Assembly: GCF_003479805.1 (NCBI RefSeq)
Contig: NZ_QUHV01000009.1
Coordinates: forward strand, 1-64,000
Direction: 5' to 3'
From: Collinsella sp. AF08-23
GTDB lineage: Bacteria > Actinomycetota > Coriobacteriia > Coriobacteriales > Coriobacteriaceae
DNA: 64,000 nucleotides
In this document: positions 40,656 through 49,784 of the stretch, piece after piece
Layout: each line of letters begins with the position of its first letter
How positions within the stretch are numbered: position 1 is the stretch's first letter
Position numbers and translations under genes: made by a program
The notes under the pieces: model-generated
Database searches by the model: none
Told to the model about the DNA's origin: nothing
Seen by the model: the letters and a program-made list of their open reading frames with translations, nothing else

Positions 40656-42878
40656 CTACAGATGCAGCACGCGATCGCGGATCTCCTCCGTGCGGCCCTG
40701 GTTCCAGAACTGCGTGCCGATGTAGCCGCAGGTGCGGCGGGCGACATTCAGCGTCTCCTGGTTGCGATTGCCGCAATGCGGGCACTCCCACACCAGCTTG
40801 CCGTCGTCCTCGACGATCTTGATCTCGCCGTCGTAGCCGCACTCCTGGCAGTAGTCGCTCTTGGTGTTGAGCTCCGCGTACATGATGTTGTCGTAGATGT
40901 ACTGCATGACGCGGATGACCGCCTTGAGGTTGTCCTGCATGTTGGGCACCTCGACGTAGGAGATGGCGCCGCCCGGGGACAGGCGCTGGAACTGGCTCTC
41001 GAACTTGAGCTTGTCGAAGGCGTCGATCTCCTCCGAGACATGGACGTGGTAGCTGTTGGTGATGTAGCCCTTGTCCGTCACGCCGGGGATGATGCCGAAG
41101 CGGCGCTGCAGGCACTTGGAGAACTTGTAGGTGGTCGACTCCAGCGGGGTGCCGTAGATGGAGTAGTCGATGTCCTCCGCGGCCTTCCACTCGTTGCACT
41201 TGTCGTTCATGCGCTGCATGACCGCCATGGCGAACGGCGTGCCCTTCTCATCGGTGTGGCTGGCGCCCGTCATGAACTTCACGCACTCGTACAGGCCGGC
41301 ATAGCCGAGGCTGATGGTCGAGTAGCCGCCAAAAAGCAGCTTGTCGATCTTCTCGCCCTTGTCCAGGCGCGCCAGAGCACCGTACTGCCACAAAATGGGC
41401 GCGGCGTCGGACAGGGTGCCCAGAAGGCGCTCATGGCGGCAGCGCAGGGCGCGATGACACAGCTCCAGACGCTCATCGAAGATTTCCCAAAACTTGTCCA
41501 TGTCGCCCTGCGAGGAGAGCGCGACGTCGGGCAGGTTGATGGTCACGACGCCCTGGTTGAAGCGACCATAGTACTTGGGCTTGCCGGGCTCGTAGTTCTT
41601 GGCGCGGGCCACGTTGTCATACCCGTTGCCGGAGCGATCGGGCGTGAGGAAGCTGCGGCAGCCCATGCAGGTGTAGCAATCGCCGTTGCCCTCGGTCTCA
41701 CCCTTTGAGAGCTTGAACTCGCGCATCTTCTTCTCGGAGATGTAATCGGGCACCATGCGCTTGGCGGTGCACTTGGCCGCGAGCTGGGTCAGGTAGAAGT
41801 ACTCGGAGCCCTCGCGGACGTTATCCTCCTCGAGGACGTAGATGAGCTTGGGGAACGCGGGGGTGACCCACACGCCCGCCTCGTTCTTCACGCCCTCGTA
41901 GCGCTGGCGCAGGGTCTCCTCGATGATCATGGCAAGATCGCGCTTCTCGGCCTCGCTGCGGGCCTCATTGAGGTACATGAACACCGTCACAAAGGGCGCC
42001 TGGCCGTTGGTGGTCATGAGGGTGACGACCTGATACTGGATGGTCTGCACGCCACGGCGGATCTCATCGCGCAGGCGGGTCTCCACGACCTCGGACACCT
42101 TCTCCTCGGGGGCATCCACGCCAAGCTCGACGAGCTCCGCCTCGACCTGACGACGGATCTTCTGACGGCTGACCTCGACGAACGGTGCGAGGTGCGTGAG
42201 CGAGATGGACTGGCCGCCATACTGACAGGAGGCGACCTGGGCGATGATCTGCGTGGCGATATTGCAGGCGGTGGAGAAGCTGTGGGGGCGCTCAATGAGC
42301 GTGCCGGAAATGACCGTGCCGTTCTGCAGCATGTCCTCAAGGTTCACGAGGTCGCAGTTATGCATATGCTGGGCGAAGTAATCGGAGTCGTGGAAGTGGA
42401 TGATGCCCTCGTTGTGGGCCTCAACGACCTCGGCGGGAAGCAGGACGCGCTGCGTGAGGTCCTTGGAAACCTCACCGGCCATGTAATCGCGCTGCACCGA
42501 ATTGACGGTCGGGTTCTTGTTGGAGTTCTCCTGCTTGACTTCCTCGTTGTTGCACTCGATGAGTGACAGGATCTTGTCGTCGGTGGTGTTCTTCTGGCGC
42601 TTGAGGCCCTGCACGTAACGGTAGATGATGTAACGACGGGCGACTTCGAAGCGGTCGAGGGCCATAAGCTCATCCTCGACCATGTCCTGGATCTCCTCGA
42701 CGGAGACCGTGTGGCCGGCCTCTTCGCAGCGGTCGGCGACGTTTTCCGCGGCGTAGCGAACCTGACGATCGGTGAGGCGCTCACTGCTCTTGACCTCACT
42801 GTTGGCGCCGTTGATGGCGTTGATGATCTTCTGGAGGTCAAACGTGACCTCGGAACCGCTGCGCTTGATGATCTTCAT
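40656..42878 (-). CDS. nrdD: Anaerobic ribonucleoside-triphosphate reductase
   Basis: 740 aa class III reductase. N-terminal ATP-cone (KIIKRSGSEVTFDLQKIINAI), catalytic cysteines in LTPDRSG and other conserved parts, C-terminal zinc ribbon (CQECGYDGE, WECPHCGN), and the glycyl radical motif RRTCGYIGTQFW. It makes dNTPs without oxygen, using formate. An in-frame ATG further upstream adds 46 residues without family fit; the chosen ATG has SD GGAGGAG. Two NrdR-like boxes lie upstream. Confidence 0.96.
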   Translation of the reverse strand: MKIIKRSGSEVTFDLQKIINAINGANSEVKSSERLTDRQVRYAAENVADRCEEAGHTVSVEEIQDMVEDELMALDRFEVARRYIIYRYVQGLKRQKNTTDDKILSLIECNNEEVKQENSNKNPTVNSVQRDYMAGEVSKDLTQRVLLPAEVVEAHNEGIIHFHDSDYFAQHMHNCDLVNLEDMLQNGTVISGTLIERPHSFSTACNIATQIIAQVASCQYGGQSISLTHLAPFVEVSRQKIRRQVEAELVELGVDAPEEKVSEVVETRLRDEIRRGVQTIQYQVVTLMTTNGQAPFVTVFMYLNEARSEAEKRDLAMIIEETLRQRYEGVKNEAGVWVTPAFPKLIYVLEEDNVREGSEYFYLTQLAAKCTAKRMVPDYISEKKMREFKLSKGETEGNGDCYTCMGCRSFLTPDRSGNGYDNVARAKNYEPGKPKYYGRFNQGVVTINLPDVALSSQGDMDKFWEIFDERLELCHRALRCRHERLLGTLSDAAPILWQYGALARLDKGEKIDKLLFGGYSTISLGYAGLYECVKFMTGASHTDEKGTPFAMAVMQRMNDKCNEWKAAEDIDYSIYGTPLESTTYKFSKCLQRRFGIIPGVTDKGYITNSYHVHVSEEIDAFDKLKFESQFQRLSPGGAISYVEVPNMQDNLKAVIRVMQYIYDNIMYAELNTKSDYCQECGYDGEIKIVEDDGKLVWECPHCGNRNQETLNVARRTCGYIGTQFWNQGRTEEIRDRVLHL

Positions 42879-43010
42879 GTGACTCCTCCGCGACCCAAGC
42901 TTGCTCGTGACTTCGTTACGGGATAGGAAAGCCCCGGCCCCACGCATTTGCATATGGCAGCGGGGTCGAGGCTCATCATTGCCTTTCACAAGTATGATAC
43001 GGCATTTTGT

Positions 43011-43057
43011 CATCAATATCTGGTGACATCCGTAAACGGAATCACTATATGTTGTGT
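43011..43057 (-). promoter_or_regulatory. Pair of NrdR boxes upstream of nrdD
   Basis: On the minus strand: ACACAACATATAGTGA (43042-43057) and TCACCAGATATTGATG (43011-43026). Both match the NrdR consensus (ACAC-x-AT-rich core-GTGT). Their starts are 31 bp apart, the helical-phase spacing expected for NrdR. A -10 TATAGT lies in the first box. NrdR is not in this window. The rest of 42879-43300 contains no other gene. Confidence 0.7.
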
Positions 43058-43303
43058 TTTAGCAGGTCAACAGCAATGTGCTTTTTTTACCTCTCATTCA
43101 CAGTTGCAAAAATCGCACGCTTAGTAGAAGAGGGCTCACCCTCCCCCACCTGCATTGATGCCAAAATGCGCGCGGGAGCCGCAACCGAGGTGTCCACAAG
43201 TTCTCCGCCAGTCGCCGACAAGTGGAACAAGAGACCCTCACCATAACCGCAGGAAGCCTATATGTTGTGATTGAGCGTATGAACTTGCAATTAGACTCAT
43301 GCT

Positions 43304-43332
43304 GAAAAAAGGGCACCTCGTTGGATGCCCTT
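43304..43332 (-). terminator. Terminator of the minus-strand tRNA cluster
   Basis: Stem AAGGGCATCC/GGTGCCCTT (one mismatch) followed by TTTTTT on the minus strand, 12 nt after tRNA-Cys. Confidence 0.85.
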
Positions 43333-43343
43333 CTTAAACCATA

Positions 43344-43417
43344 TGGAGGCGAAGCCCGGATTCGAACCGGGGGTAAAGGCTTTGCAGGCCTCTGCCTTAC
43401 CACTTGGCCACTTCGCC
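43344..43417 (-). tRNA. tRNA-Cys (GCA)
   Basis: 74 nt including encoded CCA. Anticodon GCA within CCTGCAAAG. Acceptor GGCGAAG/CTTCGCC. The body from D-arm to T-arm is identical to the plus-strand tRNA-Cys 660 bp away; only acceptor positions 5-7 and 66-68 differ, all compensated. T-loop GTTCGAATC is typical. Confidence 0.93.
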
Positions 43418-43460
43418 TTATATGCAAAGGGCCGATTGAAATCGGCCCTGGCGCATATAA

Positions 43461-43536
43461 TGGAGCGGACAACGGGGCTCGAACCCGCGACCCCAACCTT
43501 GGCAAGGTTGTGCTCTACCAACTGAGCCATGTCCGC
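43461..43536 (-). tRNA. tRNA-Gly (GCC), copy 1
   Basis: 76 nt including encoded CCA. Acceptor GCGGACA/TGTCCGC. Anticodon GCC in CTTGCCAAG. Exactly identical to the plus-strand copy at 43959-44034. Followed downstream by a hairpin (GGGCCGATT/AATCGGCCC) and then tRNA-Cys. Confidence 0.95.
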
Positions 43537-43539
43537 TTA

Positions 43540-43614
<75 letters not shown>

Positions 43615-43642
43615 AACTCAGGTGCGCATCAGCGCGGGGATT

Positions 43643-43672
43643 AATATAGCCCAGATACGAGCGTTCGGTCAA
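43643..43672 (-). promoter_or_regulatory. Promoter of the Val-Gly-Cys tRNA cluster
   Basis: -35 TTGACC (43667-43672) and -10 TATATT (43643-43648) with 18 bp spacing on the minus strand, placed 28 nt before tRNA-Val. Confidence 0.7.
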
Positions 43673-43917
43673 CAACTTTTTCCATCTTTTTTAAAATTGT
43701 TTGAAACAGCAGTCTAATCTCGGGTTTTACGCAGATTACCGCGCACCGATCTCGAGGAGGATGCCTGCGACTCACGCAAGCCAACGAGCCCTGCGGCAAG
43801 AACTCGTCGCCGCGGCACCGGTGCGGACTTGTCGCGGCGTGCCCGTGAGGACAGGCGGTCGCTGTCTGGACGACCCCAAGGATCACCCCAGCAGCGTAAA
43901 CAATCATGAAAAATGAC
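43673..43917. other. Spacer between divergent tRNA clusters
   Basis: No gene with plausible start, ribosome-binding site and composition is seen. It separates the two divergent tRNA promoters. Confidence 0.5.
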
Positions 43918-43946
43918 TTGCACATTATCGTCTGATTGCGTATAGT
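43918..43946 (+). promoter_or_regulatory. Promoter of the Gly-Cys tRNA cluster
   Basis: -35 TTGCAC (43918-43923) and -10 TATAGT (43941-43946) with 17 bp spacing, ending 12 nt before tRNA-Gly. Confidence 0.75.
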
Positions 43947-43958
43947 ACTTTCTCGCAA

Positions 43959-44034
43959 GCGGACATGGCTCAGTTGGTAGAGCACAACCTTGCCAAGGTT
44001 GGGGTCGCGGGTTCGAGCCCCGTTGTCCGCTCCA
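43959..44034 (+). tRNA. tRNA-Gly (GCC), copy 2
   Basis: 76 nt including CCA; sequence identical to the minus-strand tRNA-Gly at 43461-43536. Followed by hairpin AGAGCCGATT/AATCGGCTCT and then tRNA-Cys, the same layout as on the minus strand. Confidence 0.95.
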
Positions 44035-44076
44035 TCGTTTGTAAAGAGCCGATTGAAGAATCGGCTCTATTCATTC

Positions 44077-44150
44077 GGCGGCTTGGCCAAGTGGTAAGGC
44101 AGAGGCCTGCAAAGCCTTTACCCCCGGTTCGAATCCGGGAGCCGCCTCCA
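44077..44150 (+). tRNA. tRNA-Cys (GCA), acceptor variant
   Basis: 74 nt including CCA. Acceptor GGCGGCT/AGCCGCC instead of GGCGAAG/CTTCGCC. The rest is identical to the minus-strand copy. Three substitutions on each acceptor strand keep full pairing, which argues that both genes are functional and under selection. Confidence 0.93.
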
Positions 44151-44163
44151 TATGATTTGATTG

Positions 44164-44189
44164 AGGGCATCCTTTGGGGTGCCCTTTTC
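44164..44189 (+). terminator. Terminator of the Gly-Cys tRNA cluster
   Basis: Stem AGGGCATCC/GGGGTGCCCT followed by TTTT; nearly the same stem as the terminator of the minus-strand cluster, supporting duplication of the cassette. Confidence 0.8.
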
Positions 44190-44283
44190 CGTACCAGACC
44201 ATGCTCGTCAAGAGGGGTCATTGCCCAGGCGCCAAAACAAAACCAGTGGCAACGAATGCGATCCCCGCCCCGCCGCAGGAGCA

Positions 44284-45012
44284 TCAAGCGATCATCTTGA
44301 TAAGGCGCACCTGCGTGCCAGGCGCGTCGACGCGACGGCGCACGTCGACGCTATCGACCAACATGCGCATGAGTCGGATGCCGCGACCGCGCTCTCGACT
44401 CTCTGGAGGTTCCTCGCCGTCCGCGATCTCGAATCCGCACCCGCAATCACGCACCTCGATCACCACGCGGTCGGTGTAGGCGATCACCGTCATGGTGCTC
44501 CCCTTGCCGCCGCAGGCATGATCGTAGGCATTCGACAGCGCTTCGCCCGCCGCCAAAGCGGTGTCGAAGCAGTCATCGCGCGACAGCGGCAGGCCACCCA
44601 GCAACTCAGCGATGCGGTGCCGGTACATGCCCAGGTTCTCGACGCCGGGTCGAATGGCGAGCGTTTTGCTCCACAGGGGCGGCGCATCGGGCGCAAGCAC
44701 CGGAATAGGCGGCTTTTCTGCGGCCGAAACATGCAGGGCGTCCAGCAGGCGGGCGATCTGGAGAAAGCGAACCACCTGGGGAGAGGTGTTCACCAGCGAG
44801 AGCAGCCCTTCGCGATCGAATAGCGTCCGCGCGCGCACGAGCAGGAACGCCAGCCCCGTCGAGTCGATGAAACTCACATTCTGGCAGTTCACCAGAATGC
44901 GCCGTACCCCGTTTTCGATGAGGGCATCGACCTGCTCACGCAGGCGCGGTACCGAAGCGATATCGATATCGCCCGCCGGGGCGATTACGGCTATGTCATT
45001 CCACTCGTTCAT
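44284..45012 (-). CDS. Fused STAS anti-anti-sigma and serine-kinase (RsbW-like) protein
   Basis: 242 aa. Residues 1-100 are a STAS domain with the phospho-acceptor serine in SFIDSTGLAFLL. Residues 115-240 are an HATPase_c anti-sigma kinase domain: N-box EALSNAYDHA, G1 DCGCGFE, G2 GRGIRLM. Anti-anti-sigma factor and kinase are normally separate proteins; here they are one polypeptide. It lies 52 nt after the SpoIIE/RsbU-type phosphatase gene, which would dephosphorylate the STAS serine. No sigma-B-like factor is adjacent. Confidence 0.85.
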   Translation of the reverse strand: MNEWNDIAVIAPAGDIDIASVPRLREQVDALIENGVRRILVNCQNVSFIDSTGLAFLLVRARTLFDREGLLSLVNTSPQVVRFLQIARLLDALHVSAAEKPPIPVLAPDAPPLWSKTLAIRPGVENLGMYRHRIAELLGGLPLSRDDCFDTALAAGEALSNAYDHACGGKGSTMTVIAYTDRVVIEVRDCGCGFEIADGEEPPESRERGRGIRLMRMLVDSVDVRRRVDAPGTQVRLIKMIA

Positions 45013-45064
45013 GTTGCTATGGTTCCCCGTTCACCGTCCACCGATACCCTCGCACGCAAACGCA

Positions 45065-47371
45065 TCAGACGCCGCGCCGGTCGAACCTCAACGCCACGAG
45101 GGCGATATCGTCATCGAGTGCCGAACCCGTAAATGCATCGAGCTCATCCAGAACCTGTGCGCACAGGCCTTCAACGCCCTCAGCAGCGGCACGAAGCAGC
45201 ACCTCACGCAAACGAGCCTCGCCAAAGAACTCGCCTGCAGCATCGCGGGCCTCGATGGCACCGTCGGTGTACATAAAGAGAATGTCCCCGGGGTTAAACG
45301 AGAAGGTACCGTTCTCGTACACCATACTCGAGAAGGCGCCCACCACACCCGACTGGACGCTCAGCAACTCCGCCTCCACGCCATCGGCCTCGTTGGCCTT
45401 CACGAGCATGGTGGGGGGATGGCCGGCCGAACAATACGTCGCGCGCCCATGGCGCAGATCGAGCTTTGCGATGAACATGGTCACGAAGGTCTCCACGCGC
45501 GAGAAACTCATGAGCATGCGGTTGAGCGACCGCGCCATACGCGCCGGGCTCGCCCCCTCCCAGGCATATGCGGTGAGTGCCGTCTTGACGAGCGCGGACA
45601 TCGACGCAGCCTCCACGCCCTTTCCCGACACATCGCCCAAAATCATCACGGCGCGATCGTCGGGCAGGCGGATGAGGGTGTAGAAGTCGCCCCCCACGAG
45701 CGCTTGGCGCGTGGCGGAAGAATACAGCGAATCCGAGGTGATGCCCGGAACAACCCCAAGGTCGTTGCGCATGCCAGCCTGCAAGGTCTGGGCAATGCGA
45801 CGCTCGCTCTTCTGCTGCACGGCCCCGTCCATGATGAGCTCGAAGTCATGCGCGAGATGCGTCAGGTAATCGAACTCCATATCGTCCACGGGTTCTTGGG
45901 AATCATCACGTAGCAACAAGAATCGACGGGGCGGGAGGACGGCGGCGAACGGGCCGTCGTCTTCGACAAATGCGCCCTCGTCTTGCTCGCGACCCATATC
46001 CACGAAAACGCCCTGGCACGGAAGGCCGTGACGCTCAAGCCACTCACCGACCCAGGTGATGCGGTCCACACGCGCCAAGCGAATCTGCTTGGGAGGCTCG
46101 GGCGCCGCGAGGGCACCCGCCTCGTCACCAAGCAGGTCGGCCGATGCGGGAGCGCCCACTCGGGCAGCGGGAGTCGTCACCGAGAAAAACATTTCCTCAA
46201 CGTCGCAGGGAAGGTCCATGCGGCTTCCGCCATCAAAGTCAATCACGTAGGCACCGCGCTCCACATCATGTAACACGGGCAAAAGGTGGCAAGACAACTG
46301 CTCAGTGACTTCGCTTGTCATCTCGGTCCATGCCGCAATGGGGTCCTTTCCGTTCGCGTACAAAAGCTCGCGAATTCGACTAAGCGAGCGCGTGAGGGAC
46401 GAGGTGCGCGCGGCACGCAGACTGCTCACCACCCCCATCAACTCAATGGACAGATAATCGCATATGACCTCGAGAACACGGACGTCGTAGATGCGCGGAT
46501 TGCACGGGCGCGTCCAGCCGAGCTCAACAACGCCCAAAACCTGCGTTCCAAAGTACACGGGGACCGCAATCATGGTCTTGAATGGAGGCATGTCCTGCAG
46601 GCGCACGTTGTGCCGCACACGGGCATCGAGGTCATAAAAGGCGCCGGGTGCCGTAGGGTCTGCGGGATCGACGGGCACCAGCGACAGTCGGCAGGCTCGT
46701 TGCTCGCGTAGGACGTGGGTGGGCACACCCGCGCCATAGGGAATGAAATCGGGTACATACCTGGCCGCAATGCCTCGGCTCACACCGCGCAGCTTGAAGC
46801 CGCCACCCTCGGCAAAGTAGATGGTCGTTCCCGCCGCATCGAGCGTGTCGGCCATGCGGTTGAGCACCGTGTCCAGCAACGTCGACATATCGCTGGAGCC
46901 CACCGTGGACATGATGACCGACAGCGTGCCCGAGAGGCGTTTATTGGCGGCTTGGAGCTCAGAAAGCAGGCGCTGCGTCTTGCGATCGTGGGCGTACTGC
47001 TCCTCGAGGCTGCGGATGGCGACCACATATCGATGCGCATGGCAGTCGCCCTTCTCCGTCTCGATGAGCTCAAGCGCACGTACGCGTACGGGGATGAAGG
47101 AGCCGTCGGGCAATTTGAGCATCAGCGTGTTCTCTTCGCCATCGGACGAAAAAGGCATCTTGTGACCGGCGGCTCGCTCAAATCCCGAACTGTAGAGCAG
47201 GTCTTTGATGTCGGCGCCGACGACTTGGGAGCGGCTCATCTTCTGGAGGACGAGAAACTGGCGGTTGACATGGCGTACCGCGCCGTCGGCATCACAGATA
47301 GCGACGGCGTCACTCGTCACCTCGACCAAACGGGCGACGTCGCTCAATTCCTCGTTGTGCATATGTTCCAT
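45065..47371 (-). CDS. PAS-GAF-PP2C phosphatase (SpoIIE/RsbU-type)
   Basis: 768 aa. PAS domain near residues 10-125 (AICDADGAVRHVNRQFL), a coiled-coil, GAF domain about 155-320 (GTTIYFAEGGGFKL, FGTQVLGVVELGW), a linker with a predicted sensory part, and a C-terminal SpoIIE phosphatase from about 545 (GGDFYTLIRL, VMILGDVSGKGVEAASMSAL, ILFMYTDGAIEARD). Signals sensed through PAS and GAF would switch dephosphorylation of the STAS-kinase protein encoded next, controlling a stress or developmental output. SD GGAGGTG precedes the chosen ATG. Confidence 0.87.
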   Translation of the reverse strand: MEHMHNEELSDVARLVEVTSDAVAICDADGAVRHVNRQFLVLQKMSRSQVVGADIKDLLYSSGFERAAGHKMPFSSDGEENTLMLKLPDGSFIPVRVRALELIETEKGDCHAHRYVVAIRSLEEQYAHDRKTQRLLSELQAANKRLSGTLSVIMSTVGSSDMSTLLDTVLNRMADTLDAAGTTIYFAEGGGFKLRGVSRGIAARYVPDFIPYGAGVPTHVLREQRACRLSLVPVDPADPTAPGAFYDLDARVRHNVRLQDMPPFKTMIAVPVYFGTQVLGVVELGWTRPCNPRIYDVRVLEVICDYLSIELMGVVSSLRAARTSSLTRSLSRIRELLYANGKDPIAAWTEMTSEVTEQLSCHLLPVLHDVERGAYVIDFDGGSRMDLPCDVEEMFFSVTTPAARVGAPASADLLGDEAGALAAPEPPKQIRLARVDRITWVGEWLERHGLPCQGVFVDMGREQDEGAFVEDDGPFAAVLPPRRFLLLRDDSQEPVDDMEFDYLTHLAHDFELIMDGAVQQKSERRIAQTLQAGMRNDLGVVPGITSDSLYSSATRQALVGGDFYTLIRLPDDRAVMILGDVSGKGVEAASMSALVKTALTAYAWEGASPARMARSLNRMLMSFSRVETFVTMFIAKLDLRHGRATYCSAGHPPTMLVKANEADGVEAELLSVQSGVVGAFSSMVYENGTFSFNPGDILFMYTDGAIEARDAAGEFFGEARLREVLLRAAAEGVEGLCAQVLDELDAFTGSALDDDIALVALRFDRRGV

Positions 47372-47454
47372 GCGCCACCTCCGCCGTACCAACATAACGC
47401 GGACGCGCGAGGGGGCTGCCGGCGAATCGCACGGCCGCGTGCGATATATAGCAA

Positions 47455-47483
47455 AAACGCGAACCCAAACCGGGCTCGCGTTT
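47455..47483 (-). terminator. Terminator of tRNA-Leu
   Basis: Minus strand: AAACGCGAGCCCGG and GGGTTCGCGTTT stem followed by a short U-run, 8 nt after the tRNA. It also lies just upstream of the phosphatase gene. Confidence 0.75.
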
Positions 47484-47491
47484 CACATGCG

Positions 47492-47581
47492 TGGTGTCGG
47501 AGGCGGGACTTGAACCCGCATGACCGAAATGTGGTCACTAGCACCTCAAGCTAGCGCGTCTGCCAATTCCGCCACTCCGAC
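47492..47581 (-). tRNA. tRNA-Leu (GAG)
   Basis: 90 nt including encoded CCA, with the long variable arm of class II tRNAs. Acceptor GTCGGAG/CTCCGAC; anticodon GAG within CTTGAGG. Typical leucine discriminator A before CCA. Confidence 0.93.
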
Positions 47582-47617
47582 GTTTGCTTTCGCGTTACCG
47601 CGTCTGCAACGAGGAAG

Positions 47618-47647
47618 ATAGTACCCCGAGTCCCATCATTCGCGCAA
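47618..47647 (-). promoter_or_regulatory. tRNA-Leu promoter
   Basis: -35 TTGCGC (47642-47647) and -10 TACTAT (47618-47623) with 18 bp spacing. Nearby, 47650-47690 has a hairpin-rich stretch that may terminate transcription coming from the peptide-binding gene. Confidence 0.55.
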
Positions 47648-47789
47648 GCCCCTTTTTCAAAAAAGTTTTGCGAAAGGGCCTGCAGAAGACTTCCTTGCAA
47701 GAAGTACCTGCAAAGATCCCTCTGAACGCAGGTGAGAGGCGGGGCCTGGCAGTAAGAAAGATCCGCCCTTCCCCGCTGGGGATTTAGGG

Positions 47790-49529
47790 CTAGACGAGCT
47801 CTACGGAACCAAGATCGACGAGCCCGTTCGGCAAGACATTCGCCATCTGCACGCGATCAGATGCGACCTTGGCATACGCCGGATGCACCAGGGGGATCAT
47901 CGGCATCGCCTCGGACGCAAGGACAAGGGCCTCCCTTGCGCGCTCGGTACGCTCCGTCGCGTCGCGCTGCTCGGCCATGGTGGTGAGGGCGGCGGTGAGC
48001 GCATCATCTTCGTATCCCGCCCATGAGCCTCGCTCAGACGTGGTGCCAAGCAACTGGGACACCACCGTGTCGATTGTGGCAGCCGCCGGGTCGAACGTGA
48101 CGAGGCAGCACGCACAATCGCCCTTATCAAGGCTTTCGGCGAGGTCTTCCGCTGCCAGCGCAGCGGTCTTCACCGTCAGCCCCAAGTCGGACAAATCGCT
48201 CGCGATTTGGTCGGCGATGCGCCCCTGCACGCCCCCCTCGCGATACGTTAGGGTGAAATCGAGATTCAGCGGCTCCGCCGTCATCTCTGGAGCGTCTTTT
48301 GACTCTTCGGCAGAACCCATGGTCTGCTGGGCCTCGTCCTCCCGCTCCTGCGCGCTCAGCCCCTCTATGAGCTCCAGAGCCCGGTCAGCATCAAACGCGC
48401 ACGCCTCCCACGACACCGCCTCGCCCACGCATGGGGCAACCGGGCTCATGGCGGAAGCGGCGCTGTAATTGAGCACCTTCTTGCAAAGGGCTTCGCGGTC
48501 GATACCGCAGGAAATCGCACGGCGAAAGACGGCGTTGTCGAACGGGGCCACACGCGTGTTGCACACCATGTACGTCAACCCGGCTTCAGGCCCCTGAACG
48601 AACCGCTCGCCCGGTTTCATGATCCCCACGCTCGACGAAATGCCGCGCGCATCTTCGGCATCCTTCAACTGGTCAACGGGCACATCGCAGATATCGAGGA
48701 CACCCGCCTGGAAATGGTTGTATGCGGCAACGGTGTCGTCATGAATGGCGAGTAGGACGCCATCCACCAAGCTCGCACCATATGCGCACTCGTCAAAGCG
48801 CGTGAGCCGAATGTCGCCCTTTCCCTTCCACGGGCGGTCTAACATGAACGGTCCATTGCCCATGGGCTGTTCCGAAAACATAACGGGATTGTCCTCCGCA
48901 CTCGCGGGAACAGGACCGAGAGCTGGATGCGAGACAATCGAGGCGAAGGCTGCATGCGGCTCGGTAAGCGACACGGTAAGCGTGAGGTCGTCAGGACAGC
49001 GCAAACCGACCAATTCCGAGGCCCGGCCGCCAGACAGGGCATCATACCCATCGATGGCGGAAAGCAAGGATCCCCAGCGGCTACGAGGGCCCTCGCCACC
49101 ATTCTCCTTGTGTGTCCGATCCTCATCCGTATCGTCGGACATCGGCTTGACCAAACGCTCCCACGCCCGCTTGAAGCAAGAGGCCGTGACGGATTCACCA
49201 TTGTGGAACGTCGCACCTTCGACAAGGCTGAAGGTGAACGTGCGCGCGTCATCGGAAGCGGTAATGCTGCGGGCTGCAGCGGGTGTCGCCACGCCGTCCA
49301 CAATGCGCGTGAGGGGGCAAAAAAGCGCATGAAGCACCTGGAGGCCAAACCGATCGGAGACGAGCAGGGGGTCGATTGCCGAGGGCTTGCCGATACGACA
49401 CGTCACCCATGAGGGCGGGACGTCATCACTTGAGCCCGCATCGCCACCCTCAACCTGGCTGCACCCGCTTAGTCCAAGCCCCATCACACCGCATGCCGCA
49501 GCGCCTAGGAATGCACGCCTGTCGATCAT
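47790..49529 (-). CDS. Peptide-binding lipoprotein (OppA-like, second copy)
   Basis: 579 aa SBP_bac_5 family. Twin-arginine-like start DRRAFLGAAACG with lipobox LSGC (Cys about residue 23), then Gly/Ser-rich linker. Family parts: LVSDRFGLQVLHALFCPL, TFTFSLVEGATFHNGESVTA, MFSEQPMGNGPFMLDRPW. Located downstream of the opp operon and separated by a terminator, so a second solute-binding protein for the same transporter or a distinct peptide receptor. SD GGAAGGGG before ATG. Confidence 0.88.
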   Translation of the reverse strand: MIDRRAFLGAAACGVMGLGLSGCSQVEGGDAGSSDDVPPSWVTCRIGKPSAIDPLLVSDRFGLQVLHALFCPLTRIVDGVATPAAARSITASDDARTFTFSLVEGATFHNGESVTASCFKRAWERLVKPMSDDTDEDRTHKENGGEGPRSRWGSLLSAIDGYDALSGGRASELVGLRCPDDLTLTVSLTEPHAAFASIVSHPALGPVPASAEDNPVMFSEQPMGNGPFMLDRPWKGKGDIRLTRFDECAYGASLVDGVLLAIHDDTVAAYNHFQAGVLDICDVPVDQLKDAEDARGISSSVGIMKPGERFVQGPEAGLTYMVCNTRVAPFDNAVFRRAISCGIDREALCKKVLNYSAASAMSPVAPCVGEAVSWEACAFDADRALELIEGLSAQEREDEAQQTMGSAEESKDAPEMTAEPLNLDFTLTYREGGVQGRIADQIASDLSDLGLTVKTAALAAEDLAESLDKGDCACCLVTFDPAAATIDTVVSQLLGTTSERGSWAGYEDDALTAALTTMAEQRDATERTERAREALVLASEAMPMIPLVHPAYAKVASDRVQMANVLPNGLVDLGSVELV

Positions 49530-49717
49530 CTCGGCCCCTTCCCGGATCTATTGCACAGATGCACTTTCATCCCACCACTCTAAAGCAAAACCCGCGCAAC
49601 CCCAACCGAGCAGTGACCATCCCAGCAAAGTCCCCTCATGCATGAGACTTTTCTCGTCCACGCTCGCGACTAAGTACGGACAGCCCTCGCGTTTCACATC
49701 CAAGCGTACATTCCGCA

Positions 49718-49742
49718 GAAAGCCCGCCAAAGGCGGGCTTTC
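49718..49742 (-). terminator. Terminator of the opp operon
   Basis: Perfect stem GAAAGCCCGCC/GGCGGGCTTTC with a 3-nt loop. The flanking U-run is embedded in the stem ends. It lies 43 nt after oppF; the ~190 bases beyond it up to the binding-protein gene hold no gene. Confidence 0.85.
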
Positions 49743-49784
49743 GAGGACGTTTGATCGGTTGGCGTCATGAGGGCTGAGGGGCCC

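Noticed and set aside
43259..43273. A third NrdR-like half site (TATATGTTGTGAT) between the boxes and the tRNA terminator
   Set aside because: Only one half matches, no partner at 31 bp, and too far from nrdD; probably coincidence.
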